From contig NC_135505.1 in the NCBI RefSeq assembly GCF_052857255.1, positions 48,235,507 to 48,299,506 on the forward strand: a stretch of DNA of 64,000 nt, read 5' to 3'. Position 1 is the stretch's first letter. Every line of letters starts with the position of its first letter. Position numbers and translations under genes: made by a program. Positions 46,747 through 57,457 of the stretch are shown piece by piece. The DNA comes from Amblyomma americanum (lineage: Eukaryota; Arthropoda; Arachnida; Ixodida; Ixodidae). The notes under the pieces were generated by a model that ran no database searches, was not told the DNA's origin, and worked only from the letters and a program-made list of their open reading frames with translations.

Positions 46747-49080
46747 AAGGAGGCCCAGCCTAAAATGCGCCGAGGTACGGCACCGGGTCGGGAGTGCATA
46801 ACACTGAAGTTGTTGGCGAGCCTTTCGGACTCGGTCCATCTCTATTTCCTACAATACATAAATCAGACAGGGGAGGCGCGTTCACTGCCTCCCGAATGGA
46901 AAACTTCGCTTGTAGCCTTCATGCCCAAAACAGTCCAAACTGTGACTACGGACAACATGAGACCCATCCTACTGACCTCATGTGTAGGAAACCTCAGGGA
47001 GACGATGGTACAAGATCTCTCTCCACATATGGAGGGTAAGGGCCTCTTTGCAGATACTATGTCCGAGTTCCGCCCGCACATGTTTACAAAAGATGTCCTC
47101 CTCCATGTACACAGGGACATATTACGACCCATAGCCATGCCACAAAATGACAAGGCCATTCTCGCTCTAGATCTTAAGGGGGCTTTTAATAATGTTAACC
47201 ATAGTAGCACACTGTCTAACATCAACCCCACCCACTGCGGGGCAAATCTTCGCCTATGTGAGAGCTTTCTGCGCGTCAGGCACTCCTCCAGATCCAGGAC
47301 GAGGACTATGGGTACACGGGTTGTACTATGGGTACACGGGGCACACGGGGTGTACTACATCACAGGGGGCGGTGTTAGCGTCGCTCCTTTACAACATCGT
47401 CATGATGCGCCTCCCCGGCCCAGGTGGAGGGCATAAAACACGCGCTCTACGCAGACGATAGAGCCATGGGGAGGCGAACGACCGCCTTCAGCAGGCCTCC
47501 TCCATAGTCGATGCGTGTGGTGGTGACTGTGGTCTCCAATGTTCTCGCAAAATCAGAGCTTCTTCATGTCAGGGAAAATCACAAGGACAACACGTCTCTG
47601 CCCATTTATCTGTCGGGCGCTCCTATCCGAGAGGTGGTAGAGCTCCAGATCCTTAGTCTGTTTATCAATAGGAGGCATAGGCCGGACTCTACTACAGCCA
47701 AACTTAAGTGTATAGGCGAACAGGTAGGGCGCATGATCCACCGCGTTTCCAACAAGCAAGGTGGTCTACGGCGCAAGAATACACTACGGCTCGCCCATGC
47801 GTTCGTTGCCAGCCGGATTCTCTATGCCGCGCCGTGCCTTCGCATCACCAAACAGGAAGACGAGCGCATTGACACCATCATCAAGAAGGCGACAAAGTGA
47901 GCACTGGACCTCCCGGTAGCACCTCCAACGCCAAACTGATGGTGTTGATTGCGCTAAACTCCAAACAGGAATTGCGAGAAGCCCACCTCGTGAACCGACA
48001 TATACGGCTCTCGAAGATGGATCCTGGGTGCCGCCTGCTAGACCGCTTACCCATCAAAAACATTTGTATACAAGAGGTGACCGACAGCATCCTGGTGCTG
48101 GGACGCCATGTGGTCAGGGTCACTCGGCTCCCGCGTTACATAGGGACAACTTCCCACGATATGTGCGGGCTCGCGCTTTCGAGAGGCAAGATGGGTCTGA
48201 AAAGGGCGACTACTGCGTGGACCTCTCAGGACGTTTGCTCACAGAATTCTACACGGCTGCCATAGTCCACCAGAAAATGAATATTGATGGGCTAGCCTTT
48301 CGGGCCCCGAATTCAACGGGAGCGGAGGAAGTCGCTATAGCTCTCGCGGCCGTGAATCGAGAATCGACTATAGTTATCATATACTCTTGTCCGGCCGTTC
48401 AACACTCTCTAGCTGGGCAAATTCACCTCTTGCCTCCCAAATTCCAAAAAGGGCTGCCGCCGATTCATGTATGACAAGCAGAATCTGGATTCCTGGCCAC
48501 CAGGGTCGACGAGGCAATGAGGTCGCTGATGCGGCCACCCGAGCGCTTGCACACCATCTCCTCATCCTAGCTGTCCTGATTTAGAAGCTAATCATCCGCT
48601 TCTGGGTTTCCGCGTAATTTTAATTCATTATTGCGACAGCCACCGCCGCTACCCGGCCCTGCCAAAGGCATGAGTAAGGCGGAGGAGCTAACTCTGCGGC
48701 GCTCGCAGACAAGAACTCTTCTCTGTCGGGCCGTAATGAAACATTTTGGTCCCAACATAGATTGGCGTTGTCCACATTGTGCGGAGATCTGCGATATATT
48801 TCACATGTTGTGGACATGTACTCACAATCCTCACCTTCCCCTCCTCTACCCCTACCCTAGAGGCAAGAGAGACTGCCCTCCTCAACTGCTCCACACTGGA
48901 GTCCCAAAGGGCTCTGGTAAAACGGGCGCGACTCGGGGCCTCGTCGTGCAGTGTGCCGGACTACGGATGCGGTCGATGTAGCGATTTCTTCTGGCTCCCA
49001 AACTTTCTTTTTGAACATCAAATTTTTTTTTCACCACCAACATCAACGTCAACGTTTTGATGGATGATAATAAAAGTTTT
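46747..49080 (+). pseudogene. LINE-C ORF2, 3' part (RT, RNase H, tail)
   Basis: Continues the frame broken at 42392. RT blocks: KMRRGTAPGRECITLKLL, AFMPKTVQT, MRPILLTSCVGNLRE, SEFRPHMFTKDVLL, ALDLKGAFNNVNH and YADDRA (47448-47465), then a thumb region (47580-47900). RNase H-like pieces include GLAFRAPNSTGAEEVAIALAA (48290-48350) and the PGHQGRRGNEVADAATRAL block (48495-48550). The tail has CPHCAEICDIFHML (48770-48815) and a C-terminus to about 48980. AATAAA at about 49068 fits the 3' end. Frameshifts near 47390, 47480 and 48250. Confidence 0.78.
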
Positions 49081-49102
49081 CTCTCACGCTCTCTCTTGGC
49101 GA

Positions 49103-49345
49103 AAGGAAATGGCGCAGTATCTGGTCAACGTAACTCGGCGGGTGCCTGAACCCCGCAGTCGGGAAGGGATAAAGGAGCGAGTGAAAGAAGAAAGGAAGAA
49201 AGATGTGCCACAGTGCAGAGCTTGAGAATAATTTAGACCACTTGGGGATCTTTAATGTGCACTGACATCGCATATCGAAAGGGCGCCTTTTGCGTTTCGC
49301 CCCCATCGAAACGCGGCCGCTGCGGTCGCGTTCGAACTAGAGATT
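49103..49345 (-). repeat. tRNA-derived SINE type 1, 5'-truncated
   Basis: Read on the minus strand: a B-box-like GTTCGAACGCG at the top, then GCGATGTCAGTGCACATTAAAGATCCCC, TTCTTCCTTTCTTCTTTCACTC, GGGATAAAGG (inverted) and ending GATACTGCGCCATTTCC. The A-box half is missing. Remembered as a common ixodid tick SINE pattern (Ruka-like); unverified. Confidence 0.65.
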
Positions 49346-50046
<701 letters not shown>

Positions 50047-50134
50047 TAGAGATGAAAGCAAATGCGCATACCTTGCGCGGAGTTACGACAGGTGGTGTTC
50101 TGGCTTCAGTTTTAGTTTATGCAGTTCTACGTTC

Positions 50135-50200
50135 CAACGCTACTCAGGTTATGAGGGACGCCATAGTAATGCCTTCGGTAATTTCGGCTGCCTGGCTTTA
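50135..50200 (-). repeat. Fragment of SINE type 2, inverted
   Basis: CAGGTTATGAGGGACGCCATAGTAATG and GGTAATTTCGGCTGCCTGG match, in reverse complement, the body of the SINE at 39364-39605. Confidence 0.45.
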
Positions 50201-50888
50201 TTAACAAACAGATATATCGCACACGGGTGGTGGATTTGAATTTGCAGGAGCGGCAAACGACACCTCTGAAGATGTCAAATGGTCCAAACACGGAGTCCGG
50301 TGATAACACGACGGTTGTGCACCTGCCGGCGGTAGCGTGGGTGCAACCCTTCGCGACCACTTCGGGTTTTAGACGTGCAGGCAGTGCTGACCGGACCTCT
50401 GTGCGTCTTGTTTTGTGTGGGCGTCAACCATTGCGAAGTCGTCGAACCCGTACCGCCCGAGCGCCTGTGATGTACGCGCCTGTGTCCCGTTATGGTCAAG
50501 GAATGCTACGCCAACGGAGATGCACACCTTTATTACAGCCACTCTTTCTGTTTTTTCTCTTTGACTACAGATTTCCTCCCTTCCCTCACGGCGTGGCTGC
50601 GGTGTCCATCGATACTTTAGACAGTTACTACAGCTTTAGTTTCCTCTAAAAGCACAATTACAACAGAGCAGCGGAACAGGCAATTCAAGGAGCAGCGTCT
50701 TGCAGCCTTTTCGTGATCTCTTCGGGCGGAAGATGGACTATTTTGAGAGGTCGCCTAGAGACTCCGAGCGATGTGTCCAAGTGCCAAGGCATCGCGCCTA
50801 ACGGGCCATGACGTTATGTGGACTTCCTTACAGCGCTGCAACACTCTATCATGTTACACTCTTAAAGGTGAAGCTCAATCATCCACCA
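50201..50888. other. Unassigned DNA with a 140-codon frame
   Basis: The frame 50227-50649 is open for 140 codons but has an irregular composition and no recognisable motif; not called as a gene. Confidence 0.35.
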
Positions 50889-51060
50889 ATACATAGAGCG
50901 AAAGCGTTACTGCTCTCTTCCGTAGTTTGTTCGGCGTGCGTTTGATCGTCACGTGACCATCATGACGTAAATACGCTCCAGTTGCGCCGTGCTGCCGTCG
51001 TCGCCGAGCTCGTATTGCAGCCCTTGAGTCAAAGCCTTGCAATCGCTACAGTCTCTTCAG
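50889..51060 (+). repeat. Dispersed repeat of unknown class, copy 2
   Basis: Diverged partner of 39702-39905: AAAGCGTTACTGCTC, TTCCGTAG, CGTGACCATCATGACGT and GTGCTGCCGTCG occur in the same order. Confidence 0.45.
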
Positions 51061-51410
51061 TTAGTACCTATTTAATTACCAAGATATTTATTTTCTTGAA
51101 GTAATTCAATCGTCAGTACACGTGGTAACTTGAGATAGGGGTTCAGATCGATGACATATGCACCTTAACTTACATGCTTGAAGGCGCGGTTGAGATGTCC
51201 ATCGATATGTCGAGATCAACATACAGCGAAGGTCCCGACCTGGCCACAGACGTCGCTACACCCAGCCGCGTAGGCAATATCGTTTGTGGAGACACCACAC
51301 CGGATTTATTCTTTGCGAAGAATGTCCACACGGTCACCTGGACACATCTAGCCGATGCGTTAGGCAGTGACCACTATCCTCAGTGCACCTATCTCAACGA
51401 CCACGCAGAA
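51061..51410. other. Unassigned DNA, possible LINE endonuclease relic
   Basis: The plus frame 51174-51416 ends TWTHLADALGSDHYPQC, reminiscent of the S-D-H block closing LINE endonucleases, preceded by CGDTTPDLFF. Only this C-terminal signature is seen, so a small LINE fragment is possible. Confidence 0.4.
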
Positions 51411-51545
51411 AAATGAAAATGAAAATTACTTTTTAGAGAAAGGAAATGGCGTAGTATCTCATATATCGGCGGACACCTGAACCTCGTCATAGGGGAAGGG
51501 ATAAAGAAGGAAGGGAGGGAGAGAGAGAGTGAGAGAGAAAGAAGT
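51411..51545 (-). repeat. SINE type 1, 3' tail fragment
   Basis: GAAAGGAAATGGCGTAGTATCTC, CGGCGGACACCTGAACC and GGGAAGGGATAAAG match the distal part of the SINE at 49103-49345. A GA-rich tract follows at 51515-51540. Confidence 0.6.
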
Positions 51546-51752
51546 AACTTTAATTTGCACCCGTCACAAATGAGGGGGGAGAAGGCTATAGCCTAAACCC
51601 TGCTACGGTTCGCCTACAACGCGCGGTATAGCCGGCGCGGATGCAACGGACGCCGGGGCTTCGTTCAAAGTGGCGGTCATTTTGGGCCCGTTCATCGCTG
51701 CCGCAACGCCTCCCGCCAAGCGCGTCCAGGCAGGTTTCAATGCCACGTGTCG

Positions 51753-51754
<2 letters not shown>

Positions 51755-51807
<53 letters not shown>
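51755..51807 (+). repeat. GT microsatellite in 5' LTR (53 bp)
   Basis: The same position in the 3' LTR (57612-57626) has only 15 bp. Confidence 0.95.
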
Positions 51808-51808
<1 letters not shown>

Positions 51809-51989
51809 ATGTTGGTGCCCACGCTTGTCAAAGCGCGGCAGCCGGGGAGAGGAGCTCCCCAACTGGGAGGCGAGGAGGTCTGACCGGCGCCGGCCCGGCG
51901 GACGCGCCCGTCACGTCTGTACATGTTCGAGCGTCGCCGTATCGGGCGACTCATCCCAAGCCGTTCCTTCTTGCCCTCGACTCCGAGGG

Positions 51990-51997
51990 TATATAAG
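51990..51997 (+). promoter_or_regulatory. LTR TATA box
   Basis: TATATAAG in a GC-rich U3, about 25-30 bp before a GAGAGAGACTTCG stretch that is a plausible start region. Repeated at 57809-57816. Confidence 0.75.
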
Positions 51998-52084
51998 CCG
52001 CTGCCCCGGACGCCAGAGAGAGACTTCGATTTCGTCCTTCGAGTAACGTGGTCGCCCTGACCGGCTGCTCTTTTGAGATGCCAG

Positions 52085-52090
52085 AATAAA
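52085..52090 (+). promoter_or_regulatory. LTR polyadenylation signal
   Basis: AATAAA followed by a GT-rich stretch (TTGTTCTGTTGCC). The functional copy is the one in the 3' LTR at 57904-57909. Confidence 0.7.
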
Positions 52091-52205
52091 CAAGTTGTTC
52101 TGTTGCCAGTCGACTCATCCTTTGCCGGGACCTTCGGATGTTTCCAGCTTTGCCCCAGGCCGCCAGGCCAACGCTACCCTTGGGGCTTGCAACCCTTTTG
52201 CAACA

Positions 52206-52519
52206 ACTGGTTGCCAGCGGTGAGATCCCGACAACGGAGGCCAGCAGCGAAGATATGCGGTCAACTGTATGCTGAACAGCAAAACGACCATCCGGGAGCA
52301 GTGCAACGAGCCCTGTGTGATGACTGGTTGCCTGCAGCGGAACGACTGCGCTGAATTCTTGGCTGCGAGGTTTGGTGAGTGCGGGACTTTCTTCTTCTGA
52401 GTTTTGCCAGGCTTTTGTTAGTGTCAGAAACAGAGCTGGTAATTGTGTTGTCGTTGCTGCCGGGTTAGTTTGCGGCAAGACAATAGTAGGCAGTAGAGAA
52501 AGCAGCATTCGGAGCAGCC
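52206..52519 (+). other. Young gypsy 5' leader
   Basis: A 314-bp untranslated region between LTR and gag that holds the primer-binding site. The gag ATG at 52520 has a good context (GCAGCCATGG). Confidence 0.7.
52208..52225 (+). promoter_or_regulatory. Primer-binding site candidate
   Basis: TGGTTGCCAGCGGTGAGA starts 2 nt after the 5' LTR. Its reverse complement ends ACCA and contains TCACC where the 3' strand of a tRNA T-stem should lie, so it fits a tRNA 3' end. The tRNA species could not be named. Confidence 0.65.
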
Positions 52520-53847
52520 ATGGATTTGAAGTCGTTGCGCAAACCGAAATTGCTGGAGCTTGCAAGAGAGTTGGGTCTGGATGTCTCAGACAAACTCAGA
52601 AAACCAGAACTGCTAAGGGCTATTCTTGAGTTAGAGGCTGAGGATGACGAGCTGTCGGAATGCCTTGAGACCATTGAGGAGAGGGAGCAAAAAGAGGAGC
52701 GCGAACGTAAAGAGCAAAAAGAGAAAGACGAGCGCGAACGTAAAGAACAAAAAGATAAAGAGAAAGAAGAGCGCGCTTTGGAAATGAAGCGTCTCGAGGT
52801 AGAGATGGAACGCGCTCGTAATGGAAGTCAGGCACACGGTGCAGGAGAACGAGTATCGTTCAAAATGACTGACCTGATGCGGCCGTTTAAGCTTGGAGAG
52901 GACATTGGTTTGTTCCTGGTTAACTTTGAGCGAACGTGCGAGAAGCAGGGGTTCTCTCGGGAAACGTGGCCACAGCGCTTGCTCACTTTGTTACCCGGCG
53001 AGGCGGCCGACGTAGTCGCTCCCTTGAAGAGAGAGGAGGCAGATGATTTCGACCAAGTGAAATCGAGTCTGCTAAAAAAGTACAGGCTGTCAGCGGAGGC
53101 GTTCCGTCGGAAGTTTCGGGAAAATGAAAAAGCAGAAGTGAGTCATATACAGAGTTTGCCTACAGGCTTATGTCAAACATGCAGGAGTGGCTCAAAGAAG
53201 AGAAAGCGTTTGGTGACCACGAGAAAATTCTGCAGTGTTTCGGGCTAGAACAGTTTTATAGTCGGTTACCTGAGAACGTGCGGTACTGGGTCTTGGATAG
53301 GCCAGACGTTAGTACAGTGGCTAAAGCCGCCGAGCTAGCCGAGGAGTTTGTGACGCGTCGGGCTCGCGGAGCTAAGGACGGTCAAAAGGGTGAATTTGGC
53401 TCCAAGTCTAAGAGGCCGAAGTTCACACCCATGAGAGCAAGGGGGGACACACGTAGTGCGGATGCGAGTGAAAGCAGTCCGACCGAACGTAAGGAGACGG
53501 CGGCAGCCGAAGCCGAACGCAGAAAGCGGTTCGAGACGAGGCAAGCGCGCGTGTGTTATACGTGCCAGAAGCCGGGCCACTTTTCGGCGCAGTGTCCAGA
53601 AACAAAAACAAAAGTTGTGTTTTTGTCATTATGCAGCACTGACGAGAACATGAAGCTTCTCGAGCCTTACATGCAAGACTTCCTCGTGAACGGGAAAGAG
53701 TGCCGAGTGCTTCGTGATTCCGCAGCTACAATGGATGTAGTTCACCCCTCTTACGTAGAACCCGATATGTTCACGGGCGAGTGCGCATGGATCAAGCAAG
53801 CCGTGGAAGCTCACAGCGTGTCTGCCCGTAGCAAAAGTGGTTATTGA
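52520..53847 (+). pseudogene. gag: Young gypsy Gag and protease, two small frameshifts
   Basis: Starts MDLKSLRKPKLLELARELG. Residues 1-45 resemble a small helical N-terminal domain, followed by a strongly charged E/K/R coiled coil (about 45-95) and a capsid-like region (DIGLFLVNFERTCEKQGF). A one-base deletion near 53142 shifts the frame. The second frame carries the zinc knuckle CYTCQKPGHFSAQC (53554-53595) and the protease box LRDSAATMDVV (Asp codon 53715-53717; D-S-A in place of D-S/T-G). A two-base loss in a GT run near 53819 then shifts back into the pol frame. Gag would form the particle; the protease would cleave the polyprotein. Confidence 0.85.
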
Positions 53848-56800
53848 AGGACCTTTAGGAGCAATTGAGACGGAGGCCGCAGTGTCATCTATGCTGCCCC
53901 CCCAGTACCCGTACCTATTTTCGAACCGGTCCGATCACCTCCTGCGCGAGAAGGGTCTTTTGTTTGGTGAGGCTAGCGTTCAGGCCTTAACCAGATCGAG
54001 AGTTCGGGAGCTCACTGCAAAGGCGGTAGTTGCGGGGCCGACGTTGTCGAACAATGAGAAAAGGTCGGAGGCGCAGAAAGCTGATATTCAGAGCACGTCC
54101 GAACTGAATAAAATTGAGCCTGTAGCGCTTAAGGCACCAGGTACTGGAGAGGAAACGCCCGACACGGGAAAGTTAGAAGAGCTATCTGCAGATTTGCTCA
54201 TCGCGCCTACGTCCGATGGACTTAATAGGTTGCTAAAAGTCAGCCGGTCGGCTTTGATAGCCGAGCAAAAAAAGGATGGCAGCCTAGAAAACATGCGCTG
54301 CAATGTCAAGGAAGGTATCGCCAAGAAAAATGTTCATTTTGTGGAAAGAGGTGGGGTCTTGTACCGGAAGTATCTAGACCGCAGGGGAGTCGAGTTCGAT
54401 CAGCTGATCGTGCCTCAGTGCTACCGTCAGGATCTGTTGCGCTTGTCGCATGGCGGTTCGTGGTCCGGACACCTAGGAGTTAAGAAGACTAAGGACCGTC
54501 TCTTGCAAGAGTACTATTGGCCAGGGTGTTTTCGTGACGTAGAACACTTTGTGAGGACATGTGACACCTGTCAGCGGGTTGGCAAACCAGGGGACAAATC
54601 GAAGGCGCCGTTGAAGTTGGTACCTATCATTACGGAGCCTTTTAGACGGCTCGTTATTGATACAGTGGGACCTCTGCCGGGAACAGCCACGGGGTACAGA
54701 CACATTTTGACTGTGATCTGCCCAGCGACAAAGTTCCCTGAAGCAGTGCCGCTTAAAGAACTCAGCTCAGTTGAGATAGTCAATGCACTACTGTCCATAT
54801 TTGCGCGAGTTGGTTTTCCTGCGGAAATCCAGTCAGATCAGGGCACAGTGTTTACTAGCGCCTTGACGACAGCCTTTCTCGAAAGGTGTGGGGTAAAGTT
54901 GTTACACAGCTCAGTGTACCACCCACAGTCGAATTCCGTTGAGAAGCTCCACTCCGTCATGAAGCGCGTGTTGAGAGCATTGTGTTTTGAGCAACAAAGT
55001 GATTGGGAGCTGTGTCTGCCTGGGGTGATGTTTGCATTAAGGACCGCGCCGCATGCGGCTACGGGGTTTTCGCCAGCTGGGCTGGTGTACGGTCGCTCGC
55101 TGCGGTCTCCGCTTCGCATGCTTCGAGACTCGTGGGAAGGCAGGGGCGACGACCCAGTCGTGGTCGAGTACGTGCTTAGTCTCCTCGAACGCTTAAGAAG
55201 GGCACAGGAGTTGTCAGGTGAAGCAATGGCGAAGGCCCAGCAGAGGGCCAAGGTTTATTATGATCGGACAGCCAGGGCCCGTCGTTTTGAGGTGGGCGAT
55301 GAGGTAATGATATTGCGCACATCGCTAAAAAACAAACTCGACGTGCAGTGGGAGGGCCCAGCACGGATTGTTCAAAAACTGTCGGATGTTAACTACATGG
55401 TGAGTCTGCCAGGAAAGCGGAAAGCACAGCAAGTTTACCACTGTAATCTGCTCAAACCCTATAGACAACGGGAAGCAGTGGTGTGTATGATGGTAAACGT
55501 TCCCGAAGAGCTTCCGGTCGAGCTTCCGGGACTAGGCTCTGTGACGAACAGGGAAGACACTGATCAGGTCATTAGTGACTTAATCATTAAAGCACCGCTG
55601 TCGGCTGAGCAGAAATCCGAACTACACCAACTCTTACAAGAGTTTCAAGGTCAGTTCTCTAAGAGGCCTGGTAGGACTTCTGTCCTTACTCATGATATAG
55701 AACTTACCTCCCCAGAGCCAGTACGATCCAAGGCGTACCGGGTGTCACCCCGCCAGCGCGATATTATGGAGGCTGAGGTAAAGAAAATGCTACAGCTCGG
55801 TGTTATTGAGGCGGGTGAGAGTGATTATACCTCCCCTTTGATTTTAGTTGAGGTACCGGGCAAGGAACCTCGTCCTTGCGTCGACTACCGCAGGCTTAAT
55901 TCCATCACTAAGGATCAAATTTATCCGATCCCTAACATCGAGGAGCGCCTTGAGAAAGTTAGTAGCGCTCAGTTTATTTCCACCCTAGATCTTGTCAGGG
56001 GTTATTGGCAGCTTCCACTTACAGAAGAGGCTAGTAGGTATGCGGCGTTCATTTCACCAATGGGAACATTCCGTCCTAAAGTTTTGAGTTTTGGTTTGAA
56101 GAACGCGCCATACTGCTTTTCAAGCCTCATGGACAAAGTGTTGCGGGGACAGGAAGAATTCGCTTTACCGTATTTAGACGACGTAGCGATATTTTCCGCA
56201 TCCTGGTCTGAGCATATGGCACACTTGCGGGCAGTGCTAACCCGCCTGCGCGAAGCGGGCTTGACAGTCAAGGCTCCCAAGTGCCAATTAGCACAGGCCG
56301 AGGTTGTCTACCTCGGTCACGTGATTGAACAGGGTCGTCGCCGCCCCTCTGAAATAAATGTGGCCGCTGTGCGAGACTTCCCGCAACCGCGCACGAAGAC
56401 CGATATTCGGTCGTTCTTAGGTGTCGCCGGCTACTATCAGAGGTACATCCCCAGGTACTCCGATATCGCGGCTCCCCTGACGGATGCTCTAAGAAAAACA
56501 GAGCCCCAAACAGTCGTCTGGAGCGAGACAAAGGAAAGAGCTTTTAGCGCCCTAAAGAGCGCCCTAACAAGCCAGCCTGTGCTACGATCGCCAGACTACA
56601 CAAAAGGGTTCCTTGTTCAGTGCGATGCTAGTGAGCGAGGCATGGGCGTTCTACTGTGCCAAAGGTACAATGGAGAAGTGGAACACCCCGTCCTGTATGC
56701 TAGTCGTAAGCTGACCTGTCGTGAGCAGGCGTACAGCGCCACCGAGAAAGAGTGTGCGTGTCTCGTGTGGGCCGTTCAGAAATTGTCATGCTACCTAGCC

Positions 56801-56977
56801 GGCTCGAGGTTTATCATTGAGACGGATCACTGCCCTCTCCAATGGCTGCAGACCATCTCTCCCAAAAATGGCCGCCTCCTGCGCTGGAGCCTCGCTTTGC
56901 AACAATATTCCTTTGAGGTGCGTTACAAAAAGGGGAGTCTCAACGGTAACGCCGATGGCTTAAGTCGAAGCCCCTAA
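53837..56977 (+). CDS. pol: Young gypsy Pol: integrase, reverse transcriptase, RNase H
   Basis: 1046 codons, open throughout; the listed start is simply the first Met after the upstream frameshift, and the N-terminus is the protease tail. Integrase: H2C2 zinc region from His205 (SHGGSWSGHLG to CDTCQ), catalytic triad D275 (VIDTVGPL), D334 (QSDQGTVF) and E369 (NSVEKLHSVM), then a GPY/F-like module (VGDEVMILR, VQWEGPARIV). RT follows: VDYRRLN, LDLVRGYWQL and YLDDVAIF (Asp781, Asp782). RNase H: D930 (QCDASERG), E972 (TEKECA), D997 (ETDHCPL), ending ADGLSR. All catalytic residues expected are present. Integrase before RT is non-canonical for Ty3/gypsy. Confidence 0.93.
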   Translation: MVIEGPLGAIETEAAVSSMLPPQYPYLFSNRSDHLLREKGLLFGEASVQALTRSRVRELTAKAVVAGPTLSNNEKRSEAQKADIQSTSELNKIEPVALKAPGTGEETPDTGKLEELSADLLIAPTSDGLNRLLKVSRSALIAEQKKDGSLENMRCNVKEGIAKKNVHFVERGGVLYRKYLDRRGVEFDQLIVPQCYRQDLLRLSHGGSWSGHLGVKKTKDRLLQEYYWPGCFRDVEHFVRTCDTCQRVGKPGDKSKAPLKLVPIITEPFRRLVIDTVGPLPGTATGYRHILTVICPATKFPEAVPLKELSSVEIVNALLSIFARVGFPAEIQSDQGTVFTSALTTAFLERCGVKLLHSSVYHPQSNSVEKLHSVMKRVLRALCFEQQSDWELCLPGVMFALRTAPHAATGFSPAGLVYGRSLRSPLRMLRDSWEGRGDDPVVVEYVLSLLERLRRAQELSGEAMAKAQQRAKVYYDRTARARRFEVGDEVMILRTSLKNKLDVQWEGPARIVQKLSDVNYMVSLPGKRKAQQVYHCNLLKPYRQREAVVCMMVNVPEELPVELPGLGSVTNREDTDQVISDLIIKAPLSAEQKSELHQLLQEFQGQFSKRPGRTSVLTHDIELTSPEPVRSKAYRVSPRQRDIMEAEVKKMLQLGVIEAGESDYTSPLILVEVPGKEPRPCVDYRRLNSITKDQIYPIPNIEERLEKVSSAQFISTLDLVRGYWQLPLTEEASRYAAFISPMGTFRPKVLSFGLKNAPYCFSSLMDKVLRGQEEFALPYLDDVAIFSASWSEHMAHLRAVLTRLREAGLTVKAPKCQLAQAEVVYLGHVIEQGRRRPSEINVAAVRDFPQPRTKTDIRSFLGVAGYYQRYIPRYSDIAAPLTDALRKTEPQTVVWSETKERAFSALKSALTSQPVLRSPDYTKGFLVQCDASERGMGVLLCQRYNGEVEHPVLYASRKLTCREQAYSATEKECACLVWAVQKLSCYLAGSRFIIETDHCPLQWLQTISPKNGRLLRWSLALQQYSFEVRYKKGSLNGNADGLSRSP

Positions 56978-57457
56978 CGTGGGAATCCGCCTCAAAGTTG
57001 TTTGTTACTGATGTTTTCTTCCTGAGGCAGGATTTTTAACATATTGCTTTTGTTTAGTGTTTCAAAGTGATTATGTGCTTTCTAGTGCAATTTTCCAATT
57101 TGTGGACGCGTTCTGAGTGCTGCTTGACTACTGTAAGGAACTAGGCAGTAGTATAAAAGGGGAAAGAGCCTGGCAGAGCTTAGTGAGGGTTGTCTCGTGC
57201 TTGCTGACTGAGCGGTTGCGTTTCGGCGTAGTTCTAACGCTTGCTGGGAACGAGCACAAAAATGGCAACTCTCCCGAAGTCACTTTGCAGTGCCCTGTGT
57301 GAACCTGAACCTGAGAACGAGGCCTTCTCTGTGCGCTGCGCTCAAGCAACGTCGAGGGACGACCGGTTTCGATTATGAGCATCATCGAGCGACATCCCTC
57401 TGGACAGCGGATGCAGTCCCCTGACCATCGGGATCTCCTTCTCCCGGCGGGGCGGTC
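56978..57457 (+). other. Young gypsy 3' internal region
   Basis: 480 bp from the pol stop to the 3' LTR. No env-like frame. It ends CTCCCGGCGGGGCGGTC next to the LTR; GGCGGGGCGG is the only purine-rich candidate for a polypurine tract and is interrupted. Confidence 0.65.

Larger units (their letters stand above)
51601..52205 (+). repeat. 5' LTR of young gypsy (605 bp)
   Basis: Starts TGCTACGG and ends TTTTGCAACA. It contains a TATA box, AATAAA and a 53-bp GT tract. The 38-bp length excess over the 3' LTR is entirely the GT tract. Confidence 0.93.

Noticed and set aside
50227..50649. 140-codon plus-strand frame
   Set aside because: No recognisable domain, irregular composition, and a frame on the opposite strand is open too.
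51586..52046. Cys-Val repeat frames in the LTR
   Set aside because: Translation of the GT tract in the 5' LTR.
52465..52837. Leu/Phe-rich minus-strand frames suggesting membrane proteins
   Set aside because: Antisense shadow of the charged coiled coil in gag.
56978..57457. Search for an envelope gene after gypsy pol
   Set aside because: Only 480 bp and no long frame, signal peptide or membrane segment; the element appears to lack env.
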